Origin: Sapria himalayana
Lineage: Eukaryota; Streptophyta; Magnoliopsida; Malpighiales; Rafflesiaceae
Length of the DNA stretch: 64,000 nucleotides
Assembly: GCA_029783825.1 (NCBI GenBank)
Contig: JAREIK010002463.1
Location: 1,155,501 to 1,219,500 of the forward strand
Direction of reading: 5' to 3'
The translations under genes and the position numbers were made by a program. The notes beneath the pieces are model-generated. The model had not been told where the DNA came from. It searched no databases and saw nothing but the letters and a program-made list of their open reading frames with translations. This document shows, one piece after another, positions 13,010 through 24,232 of this stretch (the stretch's first letter is position 1; every line of letters begins with the position of its first letter).

Positions 13010-13197
13010 TATTCTACATTATAGAATGCAATTGATTTAGCTTCCACTTCTGAAAGATCAAATGGAGCTCGAGTAGTTTCTGCTAAACAAGAATTGAGAA
13101 ACATAACTAATACAAGTTACCAGGAAAGTCCAGACCATATCAACTTTTGTGCCATGACAATCTCACTCAAATTACAAGGACCTACACATAATAGTAC
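13010..13197 (-). pseudogene. nad1: nad1 exon 3 (NADH dehydrogenase subunit 1), decayed
   Basis: The minus strand matches nad1 exon 3, part of a membrane subunit of complex I. It begins with the equivalent of '[15 protein letters not shown]' and, after indels, continues with '[19 protein letters not shown]' and 'YNVEY'. The length of about 190 bp equals the normal 192-bp exon. A stop and an indel fall after IWSG. The intron before it is complete (see 13,198-14,576). The last few codons are replaced by 'gcacga' just before the next group II donor. Confidence 0.94.
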
Positions 13198-14576
13198 ATT
13201 ATATAGGGGTCCCGGCCAGAACCACACGTACAAGTTTCCCTACTTGTGGCTCGTCTGTGCTTTCCAAGGTGCTACCTATGACTCGGCATGGAAGAAGGAG
13301 GGGGGGGGTGTGGAACTGCACACTTTCGTGTTTAGATCATTGTCTGAGTGAGTAGGCAATGCTTACCAAGCAAACAAAGCTTTCTTGAATAGGTTGAGTT
13401 GGTTCCTTTTCGGTGCCTGCCTAAGAAACAAGGCATGGCCCAAAAAAGTATAGGTTGGCTTTCTCATCGGCTGGCATCCAGCTTAGAAGGTGGGGTCCTG
13501 GAGTGAACTAATCCTTACTGTCTTGCCCCAATCTGACGAGGAGGAAGAGAAAATGTGGTTGACAAGCCACTTCGAGGAGGCGACTAGAGTGCTTTCATCA
13601 AATGATGCATGCGGGCTGAGCCATTCCCATCCCAAGTGGTGGCCCAGCCTGGTCGGGAAGATCTTTTTGGATAGCACTAGTCTCTATGTGAAGATCTTTC
13701 TATGTTAGCTAGCAATGGTGGGCTTTCCTATGGTAGTCCCTTCTGCAGCCTCTGACCATTCTTCCCATCTCATATCTCTTTTGTATGTAGACTATCATGT
13801 TAGCTACATAGTAGAACCTTTCTAAAAAGGCTCAAAATTTTCTCATCAATCAGTTCGGCCCCTTTCCTATTCAGCTTTGTCGCCTATTAAAAGAATATGT
13901 TCTGGTCTCGGTCCCAGTCCCGTTCAAGAAGCCCCCTTTATTCATCTATACCAGCTGCCACGCACGGCCCAATAGGAAAAATTTCAGCACCCATCTCTAG
14001 ATAAGAAGCAGAACACTTCATCACCTACAACCCTTTCCTTTGTAGGGGGACTTCCACGAAAGGAAAATGAGTGGCATCATTTAATTGTCCTTGTTTATAT
14101 CTTGGACTACTCCTATGGCCGATCTATCACCCAACCTACTTAAACAACCTAAAGGTTGGCCCCTCCAGTTTGGAGAAGGAGGCCTTATGGCACGACTTAG
14201 TCAGTGTAGTTCAAATAAGATTCGGACTACCACTTCTCTGAAAGCATAGTTTTTGCCTCCCTCTTTGGAGATTATTCATTCATTGGGTGATTCCTTGATC
14301 TCACGTTCGAATATTTGCTCGTCGTGTAGGCCGGTGTGTGAGATTTTTGCTCATTGCAATCACCTCCGGGGTTATTCACACCTAGATAGTACCAGGACCC
14401 TTGTGTCCCGGCCCTTGATCAGATAAAGTTGCCTGCCACCCACAACTCAAATTGAGCCTTGCGACGAGACGTGGACATTCCCCATGTTGTGGTTCCCTCT
14501 AGTTCATCCCTAGGTTGGGTTAGAGAAACATCTGAGTAATTGCCTTCACGGATCCAAACACGCTCACAAGGCACAC
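13198..14576 (-). other. nad1: nad1 intron 2, full-length group II intron
   Basis: The 1.38-kb stretch lies between nad1 exons 2 and 3 on the minus strand and has the size usual for this intron. It starts GTGTGCCTTG (consensus GTGYG, one change) and ends shortly after domain V. Long open frames within it (13,483-13,708 on both strands, 14,419-14,613) are by-products; the last begins in exon 2 and reads into the intron. Confidence 0.92.
13219..13252 (-). ncRNA. nad1: Group II intron domain V, intact 34-nt hairpin
   Basis: On the minus strand a 34-nt segment begins GAGCCACAAG and ends TACGTGTGGTTC, with GGGAAA in the loop region. The outer arms pair (GAGCCACA with TGTGGTTC allowing G-U), as in domain V, the catalytic core of group II introns. 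It ends about 22-25 bases before exon 3, leaving room for a domain VI. It is unmutated at the key positions although the exons are broken. Confidence 0.88.
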
Positions 14577-14660
14577 TAAGAATAAGACCAATAGAGATTT
14601 CATAAGGGACCAATTGAGCTACAAATCATAATGCTCCTAGAAAGACATTTAGAATATAGA
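14577..14660 (-). pseudogene. nad1: nad1 exon 2, decayed
   Basis: About 82 bp on the minus strand match nad1 exon 2. The end reads 'MVPYEISIGLIL' (family MVSYEVSIGLIL or MVPYEISIGLIL), directly followed by a group II donor. The upstream part equals SNSKYAFLGALRSAAQ but with one deleted base near the start and one changed codon, so the frame is broken. In seed plants exon 1 is joined to exon 2 by trans-splicing, and the sequence upstream agrees with that: intron-like sequence, not exon 1. Confidence 0.92.
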
Positions 14661-14800
14661 GGAGTTTCCCAACAATCAATGAGTCGATCATATCCTTTTA
14701 TAAATCGTACGAGCATGTCCTCTGTTGCTCCCCCCCCCCCCCCCCCACTACGCTTATGGCTCTATACCCAACTAGGCCTGGCCCCAAAAAACTTAATCAG
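14661..14800 (-). other. nad1: 3' half of trans-spliced nad1 intron 1, degenerate domain V/VI
   Basis: Immediately upstream of exon 2 on the minus strand lies 'gagcaacagagg...tgctcgtacgattt' (about 14,695-14,728), which resembles a shortened domain V, followed by a possible domain VI. This fits the 3' half of the trans-spliced first intron of nad1. A run of 17 C on the plus strand (14,730-14,746) sits right beside it. The plus-strand frame at 14,631-14,939 is antisense to this intron and is not a gene. Confidence 0.6.
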
Positions 14801-16273
14801 CTTTTTTACTTCTTTCAAGGATTTAAGGAAGGATTGGTCCTTATCTTGCCGCTTCTTTTTGAATGACAGGATGACGTCTTTCTTTTTGAGTATCCAAGCC
14901 AAGAATAAAGGGGGGGTATTCAACCTTCTAAGGAATTAAGGTGTGGAAAGAAAGTTTTCAGTAAGCCCAATTGTTTGAGGAAATAAGGTTTTGGGGGAAA
15001 AGGGGTCCATTGTATGTAGTCTTTCCCTTTCTTTTGTTTTGAGGAGGATTGAAACCTCTAAGTCTATGATAAGCTTTCTCAAAAAAGTATCAATAACTTT
15101 CATTTCACATTGCCACTAGATAGTTTGATAAGCCCAATCTAAATAAAGATATGAATGCTTTATCTTACCTTACTTACCATTCGTCTTGAAGAACTTTCGG
15201 TAGTGAAAGCCACTGTGATGGCATCAATAAATTATTTTTTTAGTTTTTTAGGACATAAACATAGACTGCATCTTCAACATTTTTTGCTCTTCAAAAATTA
15301 AGTGCATTGACTTTGCATGGCATTGAAGAAAGGCATGAAAAGAACTAACAAATAACCCCCAGGAGTTTCAAAGTTTTTTATGGACTAGGGTGGGGGTACG
15401 TGAGTGGCACCTAGGAAATTGGTGCTAGCATCATACCTCAGATGAGGCCAATCTAAATAGGCCCTTCTAGGTCATCTTATTGTGGCACGTGAAGAGTCTT
15501 TACTTTAGAATACCCTGCATCAGATTGGATTATCTTGATCAACAAAATGATCTCCGCCCCTAGTCCATCTCATTCCATTTGCCCTTTAAAATTCTATCTC
15601 ATTTCCGAAAGGTCCTAGAGTTAGCTTCCTTAAGACTAGTTCTCCCATCTTTATTAATTTAATGTATGTGCTAATCCTTTGAATCTGATTATTCTTCCAT
15701 TCACTTATTCTTGGCTCTTCTTGAGCCAGAGTTCACTCTAGGCTTATGGCTTTTTTCTTTTGATGATTAACCTTTCTTATGGGCCATGCAATATAGTCGA
15801 TTAAGAAATTTCCCCTTCTATAAATCGGAATGCTCCCCAATTTGTGTCATGAAATGCATATAGCTCCCCCTATTTCTAAAGTACCCTTTTATTTTCCTCC
15901 TTCCTCTGGTGCTTCCAAAAGCTTGTGGGCCAGCCTTTTATGCTTCGCCCATCATTATATGCCATGGGGAATTGATCAATTTAATCCGTTGCAAGCACAT
16001 TTTCCAAAACCCCCCAATCATAGTAGGAAACTAAAAGAGCTAAAAGTGAGGAAGCTAGATTATGAGAGGATTAGACATGACTAACTCGAAAAGGGATCAT
16101 TCAATAGCAAATGCACCCAATCCATTCATTCTCTTGTAAAATGGATGATTTCATCATGACAAAGAGAACCCAGCCCAGTACAAAGATAGATCCATTCACT
16201 AATCACGAGAGAGAAATTTGAACAATAACAACACTGCAAAATCATTTCAATTAGGATCTATACCAGTAGCTCT
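14801..16273. other. Mitochondrial-like non-coding DNA
   Basis: No gene recognised. A plus-strand frame at 15,830-16,084 (84 codons) has no recognisable relative. Just before the repeat copy starting at 16,274, the sequence 'gcaaaatca' followed by a broken gap resembles the first codons of atp9 (see next entry). Confidence 0.5.
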
Positions 16274-17968
16274 CAGCTGCTACAATTGCTTTAGTGGGAG
16301 CACCGGTAGAAAAACTGGTGGTCAGTCCTCAATCCTCCCTTTTCAGGCATGACCCACAACATGCAATATTGATTGTCAGGTCACATTCTCAGAAATACAA
16401 TGGATTGCATCTCGAGCATTAGGTGAAGGGGTACGGTACTCAAGGTATCAGAAATTCAAAGAATTTGCTTTACAATAACCTTTAGTTTAATGTCATTAAA
16501 GAGATCAACGTAGCAAACCAAGTTCTTCTAACTCAAGTCAGTGGGAGCTTTAGACAAGAAAGTCTTTGGCTGGATTTGACTTCCTTATGGTCCTCTCATT
16601 GGTCCAAAACATTCTTTTCCAAGATATTAGGAAGAATGACTCAAATCCTTCAGTTCTTCATTTGATGTTGGGTCGCTGCTCAAGTGACAGTTTGCTTTCA
16701 TGGAAATGAGTGTCATATCAAGGAAAGTCATAATAATAACTAAGTGATATTGGTTCAGTATAGTTTGAATCATATTGTACAGAGGTGGGTTAATGAATAA
16801 TTAGAGTTGGATTCATCACTTTGATTCGTAAAATCAGTTTTCCATCTGGAGTTGGGGTGCCAATTTCTTAGTGAAGCAGGATTCTCTTTGACAGTCATTT
16901 TGTTCTCTATACTTGAGTCACATGACTCTCTGATGTTGTAATGATGAGTACTTATGTATCTCATATCTCACATGAACTACTTTTTTTAAAGAAATGCCAT
17001 ATGTGCGGTTGATTCTCTGCTTTGTATCTTCATCCTGCTAGTCTAGGGTGTAGGGAGAAGCTCTTTCTTGGTGAAACTTAGGATTGTGATCAACCGGTAC
17101 CTTTAAGGATATTTTGCTTGATCGTGACTTTTTAAAATCAAAATATATGTATATTAGATAGGATCCCTATACGATATGGCCTAGCTTGCCTAATCCTGAC
17201 GATGGGCACACGGAAGATTCCTTTCTTAGCTTGATAAGCTTACTTTCACTCACCTCCAACAACTACTATTGATGTTTTTGAATGTTAAGGATGGTTGTGG
17301 GGGTACTTCTCGCTTTGCATAAATGCCAATTCATTCACTCCAAAGTGTAGATGAGAATCTTGCTACAAATCTATGCCCCTAGCTCCCCCCTCACTCCCAG
17401 GAAGGACTTAACAGGAGGCAAAACTTGAGCTGTTGGGTGTTTACGTTAATTGATCGGGAGGTGAGAGGTCATAGTGGTTGTTGGAGAAGTGAATCATGTC
17501 AAGATTGTAAACTATTTTCAGGAAGATGAGGCCCAGAAAGAGGACATTTGGCCATCTACCCATTATGAAGTCCATTGATTGACTTAAACTTGTTGAGAGC
17601 ATTTTAAGCTTTACTTGTCAGATATCATGCCAAAATACAAAAAATGTGGGTGTAATGGAAAAGGTAGCCTACGTAAATTGATTGGTCAAACAATGATGTC
17701 ATAAAAGTGATCCAGCTCGAATAAAGTGATCCCACCTTGCATATGACTCTTTTAAAGACCCAAGTGGCAATCCGTGATCATTAACAAAGGATCTTGATCC
17801 ATGAAGAAATCCAAATTTTTTTAATGTGTGATTTTCATACTAACCTACAAAGGGAGCCCCCTATTTCCATTAGTAAGAGTTCCATACTTCTCTATGATAT
17901 TCTTCTCTAAAAGTAGGTTCTGGAGTCATCATTAACCTGAGATGATCTTGCGTCTTCAGTTCTAATTC
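16274..17968. repeat. Direct repeat copy A (1.7 kb), begins with an atp9-like scrap
   Basis: This stretch is repeated in the same orientation at 20,798-22,422 with frequent substitutions and small indels. Shared landmarks include 'cagctgctacaattgcttt' at the start, 'gcattaggtgaaggggtac', and 'gatgttgtaatgatgagtac' or similar. The first 30 bases match the AATIALAGA codons near the start of mitochondrial atp9 (ATP synthase subunit c), read in plus orientation; the match then ends abruptly, as in a recombination chimera. Short minus-strand frames in both copies (for example 21,156-21,398, 'MSILLHQEIGIPTPNGKLLI') match each other but no family I recognise. Confidence 0.85.
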
Positions 17969-20702
17969 GTATTTCAACATCCACGGGTGGGACTGATTGG
18001 GTACTCAAAACCAAACTATAGTGTCATTAAAAAGATTAGATCTGATTCCCCATGATAGGCCGTTCTTCATTTAGGGAAAGAGCTAGGCGAACTGGACTTT
18101 GTTCCATTGTTGCTTCTCACACCTACCATGAGGGCTAGAACTACATAGTTGCACGAGGAAAATCCACACACGCATAAGTAGCCTTATCCGAATCTGCTTC
18201 ACTTCTTTGGCAGTTATGCGATGAGAGCCTACCCCCTCGCCAAACCAACCTTGAGTGGTAGCTTCTTTCTAGGTCCATGGCCAATCCACCTAATCTCCCT
18301 TTGTTGGTGAGGTGCCGCAATCAATGAGAAATGTCATCTCTTGATCCCACTCACTTCTCTTTGATTTTCAACCCCATATCAATCCACTCATCTATTCAAT
18401 ATCACTTTCCCTCCCTCTATCAGAATTTATGTGTTTTTGAAAGAAAAAAGTATTTCTGGCTCTCTCCCCCTTAGGCGGGTTTCAGAATCATGAAATGAAC
18501 AACCTCCACTATCTTCTCTATATTCTTGCCTTTATGAGACCATAACACTTCTTCTTCTCTAGTGGTGCCTAGGTGGTATAAAAGTGGAATTTGAAAGAGA
18601 TTGCTTAGATGTAAGGAGTTAGCTTCCATTATTTGCTCTGTACGAATGAGTGAAATATGAGATCGATTTGTGGTTGGGCTTGTGGATTGACTTGCTTCAC
18701 CTTCGGAAGGGCTTAGTTATATCAAAATGCTACAAATGAGGTAAATGGTATCTCTTAAAGTTCAATCAGAGGTTGAGTCATCATTGTTGGGGCTTCCCAA
18801 GCATTAAAAGATGGAGTGGATGGGTACTTGATTCCAGGAGAGTGCTTACTACCTCTGGGCAGAGGGAGACCTAGAATAAAGATACTTTTGGTCATTACCT
18901 CATTGAATGAATGCATAGACTAGTCTTTCTCCTCTTCATTCTCTTTGTTCCGATCCTAGTGATGGTAGGTAAGAACCTCCAACTCTGGTTCTCCTGGTCC
19001 ATTGTTATCCACTCCACCGGAGCTAGTAGCAGAGGTAACAGGCAAAAAAAAGTTAGGCTGAACTGAAAGGACCAAAGAAGGATATGTGCCAAAAGCTTAT
19101 AGATAAGGTGTAAGAGCCCTCAGTTAACATTTTAGAAGGGCTGGACTCCATAAAGTAAACTCCCCCCCTCAAAGGAAGACCAATTGTATTTTCGTGGAAT
19201 CGCATAACACTTTTTTTGTCCCACCAAGAAATGGAAAAGGGAAGGCTATATACTTCCATTTGATGGGAAAGATGGAACCTAGGAAACAGAACTCTAAAAG
19301 GAGAATCAAACGAGAGGAAATGACTAGTCTTTCTCCATAAGATAGTACACTGAATGCTGAAAAAAGTAGTCCTAGATCCTAATCCATGCATGGTGGAAGA
19401 AAAAGGTTCTGAGCCTTCGAACAGATGTTAACTGAGTCTCTGCACGGAGTCTTGGCTAGCAGCAAAATGATCGACTGAGAAACACGAGTTTTAGGCTACT
19501 GCAACAATAGGCAAAAGGCAGCCATCTTTCAAATAATCTCAAATAAAGACTCATCTACAAGGCTCTTGCCATGTCGTACCCTTGCAGTCTCTCGATTCCG
19601 TCGAATATTAAGTACTGGGCTAAGGTCGGCTCCTTTTATTAGCTATTAGTATGAGCTCTACATCGTCTGCATTTGGAAAAATCAACCTAGGACTCAAGCA
19701 AGAAAAGATGAAGAGGAATGATACAATAATTCATATATCCTAGTGGGTACCTCTCAATAGAAAGGAGCAGCGGGACATCTGATTCCACAACTTGTTTAGT
19801 AAGAGAATCATTTGTCTATCTAAATAAGCATGAACCCTTAAGGTGATTGCTAGCTCGATAAGGATAAGTGAGTTGGCTCACTTGGAGGAATAGCACCTTC
19901 ATTTACTAGAAGTAGAGTGCTAAAACACTGCCGTACATCTCCTTTTTACTTGGAGCTTGTGTTTAAATCTTTGTTTTGTTTTGTTAGGATTTCCATATAT
20001 GCCCTGCTTCCTGACCCTTTAGAGCTATGGTGTGCTAAGCGATTTCTAATTTCTAAGCACTCAATTCACACAAAGTAGATATAGAGATTCATGAAGTCTT
20101 CCATTATGGTCAGAGAAGTGTGCTATTACTTTAAGCTCTTTTGAAGCTTTTGAATCCATTATTTCTTTGTAGCTTTCATGTGATGAGAAGAATAGAGTCT
20201 GCTTCAAATGGAACGTCTCACTTATTCCTATTAGCTCTCTTTTTTCATGGAATCTTATTCATTTCCCTACCCCATTCTTATGGTTAGCCCTCAACTAACA
20301 TGGCTTCATCCTTCTAGTCCCATCATTCACTCCTTCAGTCGTTACCTTCCTTTATGCAATGGCAAGGAGTTTATGAGCAACCTCATAAAAGAACTCATCC
20401 TTTCTTTCGAAGCCCAGCCACATTTCTATTTGGTTATGCTATGCACTAGTATTTGTTATGGGTGCAGGCCATAGATCTTCTAAGTAGATTGCTATATATA
20501 ATTTATTTGCTTAAGTGTGAAATAGGAAGGTCTTGCACATAAAAAATATTCCACTACAGAGCCCTTTTAAAGCCTTTGATTACCCTGAGGTTTGAACTAT
20601 TTACATCGCCTGAACTTGCCTTTCTTTCCCTTTGTTCATGGAACTCAGTAGTACATGCAAACAAATTGTGGAAAAGGGGAATCACTCTAGTCTTTTCTAG
20701 CA
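17969..20702. other. Mitochondrial-like spacer between the two 1.7-kb repeats
   Basis: About 2.7 kb of single-copy sequence. The longest frame (19,053-19,391, minus strand, 112 codons) resembles no family I know; it could be a mitochondrial orf or chance. No tRNA or rRNA signature was seen. Confidence 0.5.
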
Positions 20703-20710
20703 TAGCTGGA

Positions 20711-20800
20711 GATCGAGAGCTAGCTAATCGATCAGAGTTTGGTTTCAAAGCAGTTCAAAAAAGTGGATTGAATCGATAATTTTTTCATTGCATAAATCAG
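20711..20800. repeat. 80-90-bp direct repeat, left copy
   Basis: A segment including 'gctaatcgatcagagtttgg' and ending 'tttttcattgcataaatcag' recurs at 22,495-22,575, flanking repeat copy B on both sides. The right copy lacks a few bases around 'aaagcagttc'. Such flanking short repeats are typical of recombination-driven rearrangement in plant mitochondrial genomes. Confidence 0.85.
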
Positions 20801-22422
20801 CTGCTACAATTGCTTTATTTGGAGCACCGATAAAAAAACTGGTGGTCAGCCCCAAATCCTCTCTTTTCGAACATGACCCTCAATACGCAATATTGATTGT
20901 AAGGTCACATTGTCCGGAACATAATAGATTGCATCCCGAGCATTAGGTGAAGGGGTACGGTACTCAAGGTATTATAAATTCAAAGAATCTGCTTTACAAT
21001 AGCCTTTAGTTTCATGTCATTAAAGAGGTCGCCATAGCGAACCAGGTTCTTCTAATTAACTCAAGTCAGAAGTGAGCTTTAGATAGGAAAGTTTTTGGCT
21101 GGATTTGACTTCTTTCTGGTCCTTTCTCTGGTCCAAATCATTCTTTTCCTGGTTGTTAGGGGGAATAACTCGAATCCCCCAGTTGTTTATTTGCTGTTGG
21201 GTCACTACTCAAGTGACAGTTTGTTTTCATGGAAATAAGTGTCATATCAAAGAATGTATCAATATGAGCTAAGTGATATAGGTTCAATACAGTTTGAGTC
21301 ATACTATCTAGAGTTGGATTCTTCACTTTGATTCGTAAAATTAGGAGTTTCCCATTTGGGGTTGGGATACCAATTTCTTGGTGAAGCAGGATGCTCATTG
21401 ACAGTCATTTTGTTCTCTTTACTTGAGTCACATGACTCTTCGATGTCATAATGAAGAGTACTTCTATATCCCATATCTCACATGAACCACTATCCAGAGT
21501 TTGAGTCATCCTGCTCGTCTGGAATGTGGGGAGTAGCTCTTGTTAAAAATTAGGATTTTGATGAACTAGTACCTTTAAGGCTGTTTTGCTCGATTATAAC
21601 CACTTTCTAATAGGAACCCTATACAATCGGGCCCAGCTTGCCCTAATCCTAAGGATGGGTACAAGGAGGAATCCTCTCTTAGTGCGATAAGCTTACCTTC
21701 ACTCACCTCCGGCAACTACTATTGATGTTTTTGAATGTGAAGGATGGTTGTGGGTGTACTTCATGCTTTGCATAAATTCCAATTCATTCACTCCAAAAGT
21801 GTAGCTGAGAATCTTGCTATTAAGCTATGCCCCATAGCTCCCCCCTCATTCCTAGAAAGAAGGTCTTAGCAGAAAGCAAAACTTGAGCTATTGTGTGTTT
21901 CCATTAATTGATCAAGAGGTGGGATGACTTGGAGGTTGTTGGCAGAAAGTGAACAATGTCAAGATTGTAAACTAGTTTTAGGAAGACGAGGCCCAGAAAG
22001 AGGACATTTGGCCATCTGCCCCTTATGAAGTCCATTGATTGACTTAAACTTGATAAAAGCATTTTTAAGCTTAACTTGTCAGATACCATGCCAAAATACA
22101 AAAATGTGGGTGGAATGGAAAAGGTAGCCTACGTGAATTGATTGACCCAACGATCCTGTCACGATAGCGATTCAGCTCGAGTCGAGTGGTCCCACCTTGC
22201 ATATGGTTCTTTTAGAGACTCAAGAGGCAATCCGCGAGCGTTAACATAAAGGATGAAAAAATCTAGATTTTTTTAATGTGGGATTTTCATATTAACTTGC
22301 GAAGGGAGCCCCCTATTGCCATTAGTCAGAGTTCCATACTTCTCTATGACATTCTTCTCTAAGAGTAGGTTATGGAGTCATCATTTACTAGAGATGATCC
22401 TGCATCTTCGATTTTGATTGAA
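20798..22422. repeat. Direct repeat copy B (1.6 kb)
   Basis: Second copy of the sequence at 16,274-17,968, in the same orientation and about 70 bp shorter through scattered small deletions. It also begins with the atp9-like 'gctgctacaattgcttt'. It is bracketed by the 80-90-bp direct repeat described at 20,711 and 22,495. The many mismatches between A and B show the duplication is old, probably older than or close to the transfer to the nucleus. Confidence 0.85.
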
Positions 22423-22423
22423 C

Positions 22424-22490
22424 CTCTTATAGCACAGATGTAGCAGTATAGGCATAAGAATCACTTCACTCTCTTATAGCACAGATGTAG
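22424..22490. repeat. 20-bp exact tandem-like duplication
   Basis: 'ctcttatagcacagatgtag' occurs at 22,424-22,443 and again at 22,471-22,490, just outside the end of copy B. It marks the junction between copy B and the right-hand 80-bp repeat. Confidence 0.9.
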
Positions 22491-22494
22491 GTCG

Positions 22495-22575
22495 AATACT
22501 AGCTAATCGATCAGAGTTTGGTTTCAGTTCAAAAAAGTGGATCGAATCGAGAATTCTTTCATTGCATAAAATCAG
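22495..22575. repeat. 80-90-bp direct repeat, right copy
   Basis: Right-hand partner of 20,711-20,800. After it the sequence continues with 'agtgtcttgtatctactc', which is absent after the left copy, where repeat copy B begins instead. Confidence 0.85.
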
Positions 22576-23767
22576 AGTGTCTTGTATCTACTCTTCAAGC
22601 GATGGATTTGATTGAACCAAAATAAAAGGTACTTTTTAAAAATTGGTAACCATTGGCTAAGATCCTTTCAACTTTGCAACACGCTATCTTTTTGATTCAC
22701 TAACAATTACAATTGAGGAGGAATTGAATGCATAAGATTAGATAGTATAGCACGGGGCAATTTCACCATGTTCGCAACAATATTTTTTCTAGCTACGAGG
22801 CTGTCGGCAAGGCGGATAGCCAAGTCATATATCATGGTTGCACTTATAAATAATGATAAAAGAGAAGAAAGAAGACTTCGTGAGAATTCTTTTTTTCATG
22901 ATCTCCATTTTCTTTTAAAGAAAAAAGTGAGTTAAAAAAAACCAGAATATGAAATGATTTTGAAAGTCCACCACATTGAGCTATCAAAGAAGAATATGAA
23001 AGATCCAAAGCTGACCTATTTTTACTATTTTTCCCAGTATAGCATAGAGATTAAAAAGAAGCTAAGCTGAAAAATGAATGCTTCCTTCTCTCAAGACCTT
23101 GAAACCTGAATATTTAGTTCCACCTCTAATGTCTAAAAATACCAACTTGAAGAACTTCCAGTCTTCTTCTGATGAATAATTCATTACTCTCTCTTTCGAA
23201 AAGCCATTCATCAGACAAAAACCCTTTCTCATGCTATCCACCAAGTGAAGAACTGATCTCTTGCTAATATGAAGAGAAGAAAAGCTTTTGTTTATTCTCA
23301 CCGATATAATACACCTGGATATTGATCAAGTGATCCACCAAAATCAAAATGAATTATGAAGAAGCGAACCCAATTTTCTACCACCAGATCGGCCGACAAC
23401 TTAATTATTTCTAAAGCCAAATTTTGCCAACCATCAAAGATAAAAGCTGTGAAGCATGGTGGACCACTCCATCGCCACATAGAACTCTCACGGGCTATTA
23501 TCAATAACCCTTAAAGAAGGAAGAGAGAGGTTGAACTACTATTGGTAGAGTTTACAATCTCATCCATGATGCACGTAAGCTTAGAAAAGACAAAGGTGGA
23601 GGTTAGGCTGAAGCCCCATTGTTCGTGGTATTGCAATGAATCTAGTGGATCATCCTCATGGAGAATGTTAGGGGTGCATGAAAGAATGTAGACCTTCGGT
23701 ATCACCTTGGGAAAAGCCCACCAAAGTAGGATTTCAAGCAGAGGTGGGAAAAGGCAAAAATGAGTTC
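22576..23767. other. Mitochondrial-like non-coding DNA upstream of rps19 remnant
   Basis: In many plants rpl2 precedes rps19; I looked for rpl2 here and could not recognise it. Minus-strand frames at 23,062-23,301, 23,298-23,504 and 23,511-23,705 have no recognisable relatives. Confidence 0.5.
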
Positions 23768-24019
23768 ATGACACAATGATCTATATGGAAGAAAAGCTTT
23801 GTTGATGCATTCCTCTTGAGAATGAAAAACAATATAGATTTTTTGAATAGGATAATTTGGTCACGTAGATCTTCAATTTTGATGGACATCGTTAATAGCA
23901 CCGTACGAATTCACAATGGAAAAACATCTCCTCTTAAATGTTCTATCTCCGGACATATTCTCATAAGCCAGCTATTAATAGTGACAAGCAATGCAAATTT
24001 TGCTAACAAAATGATCTAG
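23768..24019 (+). pseudogene. rps19: rps19 (mitochondrial ribosomal protein S19), broken
   Basis: Reading from the ATG at 23,768, the translation begins 'MTQ', then a TGA, then 'SIWKKSFVDAFLLRMK', 'IWSRRSSIL' and 'RIHNGKT'. This matches plant mitochondrial S19 (MPRRSIWKGSFVDAFLLRMK, IWSRRSSILPEF, VRIYNGKT), a protein of the small-subunit head that contacts uS13 and rRNA. The stop at codon 4 is TGA where the family has CGA (Arg), a CpG decay change. Similarity fades after about residue 50, although the frame stays open to 24,019, so the C-terminal third is lost or highly diverged. In many plants rps3 follows; a faint 'atgatct..gttaatcgtag' at 24,010-24,035 could be its first codons, but this is weak. 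Confidence 0.83.
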
Positions 24020-24129
24020 GTTAATCGTAGTGATGAAGACAACAAGAGAAATATCATCGAAGGGAAGAATTACAATAATACTTGAGTTAGGGTCCCCATC
24101 AAACTTCGAGCCCGACAAAAAAAATTGAT

Positions 24130-24232
24130 ATTCTTTATAAAGTGGCTGCTCACGAAGTCACTCATGGTAGAACCACTTATTGGGCAAGATTTCAGTGCTA
24201 TCACACCCGCCTCAGCTTGAGGGGGGCAATTA
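24130..24232 (+). pseudogene. Copia 3'-end scrap (RNase H tail and polypurine tract)
   Basis: 'aagtggctgctcacgaagtc', the matching spacing, and then 'cagcttgagggggg' resemble the end of a Ty1/Copia pol gene (ADLFTKSL...LHF...) and the polypurine tract that precedes the 3' LTR (classically CAGCTTGAGGGGGAGTGTT). Only about 100 bp are recognisable, and no LTR could be followed downstream. Confidence 0.45.

Noticed and set aside
14419..14613. 64-codon minus-strand frame as a separate gene
   Set aside because: It starts in nad1 exon 2 and reads through the splice site into the group II intron.
14631..14939. 102-codon plus-strand frame with a proline run
   Set aside because: Antisense to nad1 exon 2 and the trans-intron; the prolines come from a run of 17 C.
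19053..19391. 112-codon minus-strand frame as a mitochondrial gene
   Set aside because: Compared by eye with ccm, rps, nad and mttB proteins without a match; no supporting context.
16274..22422. Copies A and B as LTRs of one retrotransposon
   Set aside because: They lack TG...CA ends, the sequence between them shows no gag or pol, and the shared start is inside an atp9-like segment.
24010..24035. rps3 start codons after rps19
   Set aside because: A weak match of about 20 bases to the first rps3 codons; too short and degraded to list as a feature.
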